A DNA stretch of 27,756 nucleotides, taken from contig CAZNFI010000017.1 in the NCBI GenBank assembly GCA_964572185.1, forward strand, positions 1-27,756. Direction: 5' to 3'. This stretch comes from Azophilus sp964572185. Lineage in GTDB: Bacteria; Pseudomonadota; Gammaproteobacteria; Pseudomonadales; Azotimanducaceae. Below are positions 23,442 to 27,756 of the stretch, one piece after another; the first letter of the stretch is position 1; every line of letters begins with the position of its first letter. Below the pieces are notes generated by a model. The model was given only the letters and a program-made list of their open reading frames with translations, was not told where the DNA came from and ran no database searches. The translations under genes and the position numbers were made by a program.

Positions 23442-25331
23442 ATGCTGGACCACCCGGAAAAATTCGATGTGATCGTGGTTGGCGGCGGACACGCCGGCAC
23501 CGAAGCAGCCCTGGCCGCCGCCCGTACCGGGGCTGCGACGCTGCTGGTGACCCAGAGCATCGAAACAGTCGGCCAGATGTCCTGCAATCCGGCCATCGGC
23601 GGCATCGGCAAGAGCCACCTGGTGCGCGAAATCGATGCGCTGGACGGAGCCATGGCGCGCGCCGCGGATGCGGCGGGCATCCAGTTTCGCGTATTGAATG
23701 CCAGCAAGGGCCCGGCGGTACGTGCCACCCGTGCCCAGGCCGACCGCACGCTGTACAGGAATGCCATTCGCGGCATTGTCGAGCGGCAGGAGAATCTCAG
23801 CGTCTTCCAGCAGCCGGTGACCGACCTGGTGGTCGAAGGCAAGCATGTGGCGGGCGTGGTGACCGCCATGGGTCTGCGTTTTCTGGCGCCCTGCGTGGTG
23901 CTCACCACGGGCACCTTTCTGGGCGGCAGGATTCACATAGGTTTCGAGACCCACCCAGGCGGTCGGGCCGGCGATGCCCCGTCCAACGCGCTGGCAGACC
24001 GTTTGCGCGCGCTGCCGTTTCGAGTGGGGCGCCTGAAGACCGGCACGCCACCGCGCATCGACCGGCGCGGCGTGGATTTCTCGGTGCTTGTCGAACAACC
24101 GGGGGATGAACCGGTGCCGAGCCTGTCGATGCTGCCGCAGCCGCATCCCAGGCAGGTTTGCTGCCATATCGCCGAAACCAACCAGCGAACCCACGAAATC
24201 ATCCGCTCGGCGCTCGACCGCAGCCCGCTGTTCAGCGGCGCCATCGAAGGCCCCGGGCCGCGCTATTGCCCGAGTATCGAGGACAAGGTGGTGCGCTTCG
24301 CGCAACGACAGCGCCACCAGGTGTTCGTGGAGCCGGAGGGGCTGGATTGCACGGAACTCTATCCCAACGGCATTTCGACCAGCCTGCCGTTCGATGTGCA
24401 GGTTGCGCTCGTGCAATCGATGCGCGGGTTCGAACGGGCGCATATCACGCGGCCCGGCTATGCCATCGAATACGACTTCTTCGACCCCCGCGACCTCGAA
24501 TACTGGCTGGAGACCAAGGCGCTTGCGGGCCTGTTCTTTGCGGGGCAGATCAACGGCACCACCGGCTACGAGGAAGCCGCCGCCCAGGGGCTGCTGGCGG
24601 GCCTGAACGCGGCCCGCAAGGCGGCCGGGCACGCGCCCTGGTATCCGCGCCGGGATGAGGCCTACATCGGCGTGATGATCGATGACCTCGTCAATCTGGG
24701 CGCCGGCGAGCCCTACCGGATGTTCACCAGCCGCGCCGAGTACCGGCTGCGCCTGCGGGAAGACAATGCCGATCTGCGCCTGACCGGCATCGGCCGCGAT
24801 CTGGGGCTGGTCGGTGCGCGACGATGGCAGGCTTTTCAGGAGAAGAGTTCGGCACGAGAGCGGCTGCTGGCCCGGCTTGGCGAGGTGCTGGTGAAGCCCG
24901 GCAGCGAGGCCGCCCGGCAGCTGCAGCAAAGTTCCGGCAAGGCCATCGCCGGCGAAGTGTGGCTGCTCGACTACCTGAAGCGACCGGAAGCCCGCATCGA
25001 ACACCTCGTGCCCCTGCTCGGTGCGCAACAGGCTTCGACCGAGCTGTTGCGGCAGGTGGAAACGGAGGTCAAGTACGAGGGGTACATAAAGCGCCAGGAC
25101 GCCGAGATCGCGAAGATGCGCAGCAACGAAGCGGTCGCCCTGCCCAGGGACATCGACTACCACGCCCTATCGGGGCTGTCCATGGAATTGCGGCACAAGC
25201 TGGATAGCGTACGGCCGGCCACCCTTGCCCGCGCCGCGCGCATACCGGGCATGACCCCGGCGGGGTTGTCCGTGCTGCTGGTTCATGCGACCAGAAACCA
25301 GGCAGGCAAAAAACACGCCGCCGCCTCCTGA
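23442..25331 (+). CDS. mnmG: tRNA U34 carboxymethylaminomethyl modification enzyme MnmG (GidA)
   Basis: MnmG is the FAD-binding partner of MnmE. From the ATG at 23442 it has 629 residues, the same as E. coli. The FAD motif is GGGHAGTEAA (14-23), followed by QMSCNPAIGGIGKSHLVRE, LNASKGPAVRATRAQADR, LTTGTFLGGRIHIG, LKTGTPPRID and GQINGTTGYEEAAAQG (the GidA signature). The C-terminal domain that binds MnmE and tRNA has YEGYIKRQDAEI and IPGMTPAGLSVLLVH. An ATG 15 bp upstream is possible, but MLDHPEKFDVIVVGG aligns best. The 3' end overlaps rsmG by 47 bp. Confidence 0.97.
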   Translation: MLDHPEKFDVIVVGGGHAGTEAALAAARTGAATLLVTQSIETVGQMSCNPAIGGIGKSHLVREIDALDGAMARAADAAGIQFRVLNASKGPAVRATRAQADRTLYRNAIRGIVERQENLSVFQQPVTDLVVEGKHVAGVVTAMGLRFLAPCVVLTTGTFLGGRIHIGFETHPGGRAGDAPSNALADRLRALPFRVGRLKTGTPPRIDRRGVDFSVLVEQPGDEPVPSLSMLPQPHPRQVCCHIAETNQRTHEIIRSALDRSPLFSGAIEGPGPRYCPSIEDKVVRFAQRQRHQVFVEPEGLDCTELYPNGISTSLPFDVQVALVQSMRGFERAHITRPGYAIEYDFFDPRDLEYWLETKALAGLFFAGQINGTTGYEEAAAQGLLAGLNAARKAAGHAPWYPRRDEAYIGVMIDDLVNLGAGEPYRMFTSRAEYRLRLREDNADLRLTGIGRDLGLVGARRWQAFQEKSSARERLLARLGEVLVKPGSEAARQLQQSSGKAIAGEVWLLDYLKRPEARIEHLVPLLGAQQASTELLRQVETEVKYEGYIKRQDAEIAKMRSNEAVALPRDIDYHALSGLSMELRHKLDSVRPATLARAARIPGMTPAGLSVLLVHATRNQAGKKHAAAS

Positions 25332-25992
25332 CGTTGCGCTGCAGCGTCTGGGCGTACCGCTGGACAGCGCCCAGACCGAGGCGCTGCAGGCGTACAGCGC
25401 CCTGGTGCGGCGCTGGAATGACGTGGCCGGCCTGGTGTCAAGGAACGATCTGCGGCGCTTCTTCGCCCGCCATCTTCTCGACAGCCTGGTGCTGGCACCG
25501 CTGATTCGCGAGTTCGAGCGGCCCGGCCCGGCCCCGGCAGCCGCAATCGACGCATCCGCACCGATTGCCGACCTCGGGTCGGGGGCCGGTCTGCCCGGCA
25601 TTCCGCTGGCCGTGGCCCTGCCGGAACAGCCGTTCCTGCTGGTCGAGCGCAGCGAAAAGAAAGCCCGCTTCTTGCGGCGGGTGCGGGACGAACTTACATT
25701 GCGCAACGTGTCGGTGCGCTGCGCGGACTTCAGGGCGCTGCCGGGCGCCGGCTGCCGGGGAGCTGTCGCCAGGGCGGTCATGGCCGTGCCGTCGTTGTGG
25801 CGCCACGTACGCGGCGTTCTGAAACCGGGCGGTTACCTGCTGGTGCTGGACAGACTGGAACAGGCCAGCAACCAACCGCCGCCCTGTCTGCCTGAAGACT
25901 GTGCGGGCGGAGTGCTTCGGCGGCATTGGCGTAACGTGCCGGAAAGCGGTGCCTGGCATGGCGTCATCGAGATAAGGGGGATCAGCCCGTGA
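25285..25992 (+). CDS. rsmG: 16S rRNA m7G527 methyltransferase
   Basis: RsmG (GidB) methylates N7 of G527 in the 530 loop of 16S rRNA, and its loss is a known cause of low-level streptomycin resistance. The 235 residues (E. coli 207) show YSALVRRWNDVAGLVSRND, FFARHLLDSLVLAPL, the SAM-binding IADLGSGAGLPGIPLAV, and KKARFLRRVRDEL. The later ARAVMAVPSLW replaces the usual SRAFASL-type segment, and the C-terminal third is divergent. The ATG at 25285 overlaps mnmG, and I saw no better start downstream. Its TGA overlaps the parA GTG (GTGA). mnmG-rsmG-parA-parB is a classic origin-proximal order. Confidence 0.93.
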   Translation: MRPETRQAKNTPPPPDVALQRLGVPLDSAQTEALQAYSALVRRWNDVAGLVSRNDLRRFFARHLLDSLVLAPLIREFERPGPAPAAAIDASAPIADLGSGAGLPGIPLAVALPEQPFLLVERSEKKARFLRRVRDELTLRNVSVRCADFRALPGAGCRGAVARAVMAVPSLWRHVRGVLKPGGYLLVLDRLEQASNQPPPCLPEDCAGGVLRRHWRNVPESGAWHGVIEIRGISP

Positions 25993-26756
25993 CCCGGGTC
26001 ATAGCAGTAGCCAATCAGAAAGGCGGTGTCGGCAAGACCACCACCAGCCTGAATCTGGGCGCCTCGCTGACCACCCACGGCAACAGCGTCCTGCTGATCG
26101 ACATGGATCCCCAGGGCAATGCGACCATGGGCGCCGGTGTCGAGAAAAACGACCTTCAGCGCTCGGTTTACGAGTGGCTGATCGATGGCGTCAGTGCCAC
26201 CGCGATCATCTGGAAGTGCCCGGGCTGCTTCGACCTGGCCCCGGCCAACGCCGACCTGACCGCCGCGGAAATCGCCCTCATTGGCGAAGCGCGCCGCGAA
26301 GTGCGATTGCGCGACCGGCTGGCGCTGCTGACTACCGCCTACGACTACGTGTTCATCGACTGCCCGCCGACCCTCAACGTGCTCACCCTGAACGCGCTGG
26401 TGGCGGCCGACAGCGTGCTGATCCCCATACAGTGCGAGTATTACGCGCTCGAGGGCCTCTCGGACCTGCTCGGCACCGTCGAGGAGGTGCGCCGGCGCGC
26501 CAACCCTCGTCTGGCCATCGAAGGCCTGCTGCGCACCATGTACGACCCGCGCAACCGCCTGAGCCTGGAGGTGTCCAGGCAGCTGCTGGAGCACTTCGGC
26601 GACCAGGTGTTCCGTACGGTGATACCGCGCAACGTGCGGCTGGCGGAGGCGCCGAGCCACGGGCGCCCGGCGATCTTCTACGACCGAAACTCGCGCGGCG
26701 CCCAGGCCTACCTGGTGCTGGCCAGCGAAATCGAGCGCAGGCATGCCCCGGCCTGA
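25989..26756 (+). CDS. parA: Chromosome partitioning ATPase ParA (Soj)
   Basis: ParA is a Walker-type ATPase that binds the nucleoid non-specifically and, through ParB-stimulated ATP hydrolysis, moves the ParB-parS complex so that newly replicated origins separate. The 255 residues are the short chromosomal type without an N-terminal HTH. The deviant Walker A motif is KGGVGKT (11-17) with the signature Lys11. LLIDMDPQGNAT (35-46) is the switch/A' motif, and DYVFIDCPPTL is Walker B. The start is GTG, coupled to rsmG. The gap to parB is 76 bp and carries TATTCT (26791-26796), a weak candidate -10. Confidence 0.97.
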   Translation: MTRVIAVANQKGGVGKTTTSLNLGASLTTHGNSVLLIDMDPQGNATMGAGVEKNDLQRSVYEWLIDGVSATAIIWKCPGCFDLAPANADLTAAEIALIGEARREVRLRDRLALLTTAYDYVFIDCPPTLNVLTLNALVAADSVLIPIQCEYYALEGLSDLLGTVEEVRRRANPRLAIEGLLRTMYDPRNRLSLEVSRQLLEHFGDQVFRTVIPRNVRLAEAPSHGRPAIFYDRNSRGAQAYLVLASEIERRHAPA

Positions 26757-26832
26757 CGCAGCGCGCCTTTGATGTGGACGCAAAGACGGCTATTCTTTGC
26801 CCGCCACCAATGAATCCGCAGACCGCACACCG

Positions 26833-27687
26833 ATGAGCAACAGGCGTTTGGGCAGGGGGCTGAGCTCGCTGTTGAGCACGGCACCGGCGCCGCCACCCGG
26901 CGCGGTGGGCCAGACGACCGTTTCCCTCGACGACATTCACCCGAGCCGTTACCAGCCGCGGCGCTCGTTCGACGAACAACCCCTGGCGGAACTGGCCCAA
27001 TCGATTCGCACCCAGGGCCTCATGCAGCCGGTGCTGCTGCGCCCGCGGCCCCAGGGCGGCTACGAGCTGGTGGCCGGTGAGCGGCGCTGGCGGGCGGCTG
27101 GCCTGGCCGGGCTGGAGGAGGTGCCGGCGGTAATCAAGGAGGTCAGCGACCAGCAGGCGTCGGTGATGGCGCTGATCGAGAACATGCAGCGCGAAGACCT
27201 CAAGCCCCTCGATGAGGCCGCCGGGCTGCAACGCCTGCAGGAGGAATTCGGGCTGACCCAGCAGCAGGTGGCGGACGCGGTGGGCAAGTCCCGCCCGGCG
27301 GTGGCCAATGCCCTGCGCCTGCTCAATCTGGAAGCGCCGGTGCGCGACCTGCTGAATGACGGCGCCCTGGAGATGGGCCATGCCCGGGCGCTGCTTCCCT
27401 TGCCGGCGGGCACTCAGGCCGCGGCGGCACAGACCATAGTGGCCAGGGGGCTGAGTGTACGCCAGGCCGAGGCGCTGGCGCGGCGGCTGCTGGAGGGCGG
27501 CGGAGAGGGTCGGGGCAAGCAACCGCCCCAGGCGAAGGACGCGGATACGCTGGCGCTGGAACGGTCGCTGACCGATCGCATGGGCGCACCGGTGTCGATC
27601 AGCCACAACACCCGGGGCAAGGGCAGGGTGACCATCAGTTACGCCTCGCTCGATGAACTGGACGGCATACTGAGCCGATTGAGCTAA
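26833..27687 (+). CDS. parB: Chromosome partitioning protein ParB (Spo0J)
   Basis: ParB is a CTP-dependent DNA clamp that loads at parS and spreads along DNA. The 284 residues begin MSNRRLGRGLSSLL, containing the N-terminal LGRGL peptide that contacts ParA. The CTPase/N domain holds QPRRSFD and GERRWRAAG (82-90), whose GERR motif binds CTP, and ENMQREDLKPLDEA. The HTH that reads parS is LTQQQVADAVGKSRPAV (141-157). A C-terminal dimerisation domain ends YASLDELDGILSRLS. The ATG at 26833 is preferred over a TTG 36 bp upstream because it gives the family N-terminus. The 69 bp after it hold no recognisable gene. Confidence 0.97.
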   Translation: MSNRRLGRGLSSLLSTAPAPPPGAVGQTTVSLDDIHPSRYQPRRSFDEQPLAELAQSIRTQGLMQPVLLRPRPQGGYELVAGERRWRAAGLAGLEEVPAVIKEVSDQQASVMALIENMQREDLKPLDEAAGLQRLQEEFGLTQQQVADAVGKSRPAVANALRLLNLEAPVRDLLNDGALEMGHARALLPLPAGTQAAAAQTIVARGLSVRQAEALARRLLEGGGEGRGKQPPQAKDADTLALERSLTDRMGAPVSISHNTRGKGRVTISYASLDELDGILSRLS

Positions 27688-27756
27688 TGTCCTGTGTCAC
27701 CAATACGCTGCCTTTCAGCGTGCCGCACAAGGTCTGTGGCAAGGCGCGGTCCGCAG

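Noticed and set aside
22305..25163. A 952-codon open frame on - opposite mnmE and mnmG
   Set aside because: It is a shadow of two certain genes in GC-rich DNA. Its translation is low-complexity, matches no family, and changes character exactly across the tandem repeat, which it translates as a repeated peptide.
1..27756. CRISPR arrays, tRNA genes, insertion-sequence transposases or phage genes
   Set aside because: None was recognised on either strand. The only repeats seen are the left inverted repeat, the mnmE tandem hairpins and short hairpins.

Overview
This 27.8 kb window is the chromosomal replication-origin neighbourhood of a GC-rich gammaproteobacterium. The evidence is the gene order: rpmH, rnpA, yidD, yidC, mnmE, mnmG, rsmG, parA and parB run rightwards on + from the origin, and dnaA, dnaN, recF and gyrB run leftwards on -. 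Further left come plsC, tag, an LpxL-type acyltransferase, trkH/trkA/rsmB/fmt/def and dprA/purE/tsaC/aroE. From general knowledge this resembles the dnaA region of Pseudomonas, with rearrangements: no lysM-type gene beside dprA, purE present, no hemF or qor. The parAB genes, parS sites and few GATC motifs in the origin argue against an enteric bacterium. I cannot name a genus. The 55-N run suggests a draft or metagenome assembly.

Layout. 1-299: no convincing gene, but a strong 112-bp inverted repeat. 300-3759 (-): a probable five-gene operon dprA > purE > tsaC > aroE > SCO-like membrane thioredoxin-fold protein. 3760-4028: divergent promoter region. 4029-9599 (+): tightly coupled def-fmt-rsmB-trkA-trkH. 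9600-9855: intergenic between convergent genes, with a hairpin and an unusually AT-rich patch. 9856-11345 (-): tag > lpxL-like gene. 11439-11493: assembly gap. 11494-12248 (+): the last few codons of a lost gene, then plsC. 12278-18533 (-): dnaA > dnaN > recF > gyrB. 18534-19156: probable oriC. 19157-27687 (+): rpmH to parB.

Functional links. DnaA loads the replisome at the adjacent origin, DnaN is the sliding clamp, RecF protects and repairs forks, and GyrB relieves supercoils. ParA and ParB segregate the origin, and two 14-16 bp parS palindromes are embedded in recF, so the ParB loading sites lie about 3-4 kb from oriC. RpmH, RnpA, YidD and YidC cover ribosome assembly, tRNA processing and membrane insertion. 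MnmE and MnmG modify U34 of tRNA, and RsmG and RsmB methylate 16S rRNA. Def and Fmt handle N-formylmethionine. TrkA and TrkH import potassium.

Most of the window is conserved housekeeping DNA and I found no undescribed defence or mobile system. The points worth a second look are the 112-bp inverted repeat, the orphan SCO-like gene, the gap that probably hides glyQ/glyS/gmhB, the AT-rich patch after trkH, the parS sites inside recF and a tandem hairpin repeat that starts inside the last codons of mnmE. About half of the genes start with GTG or TTG.
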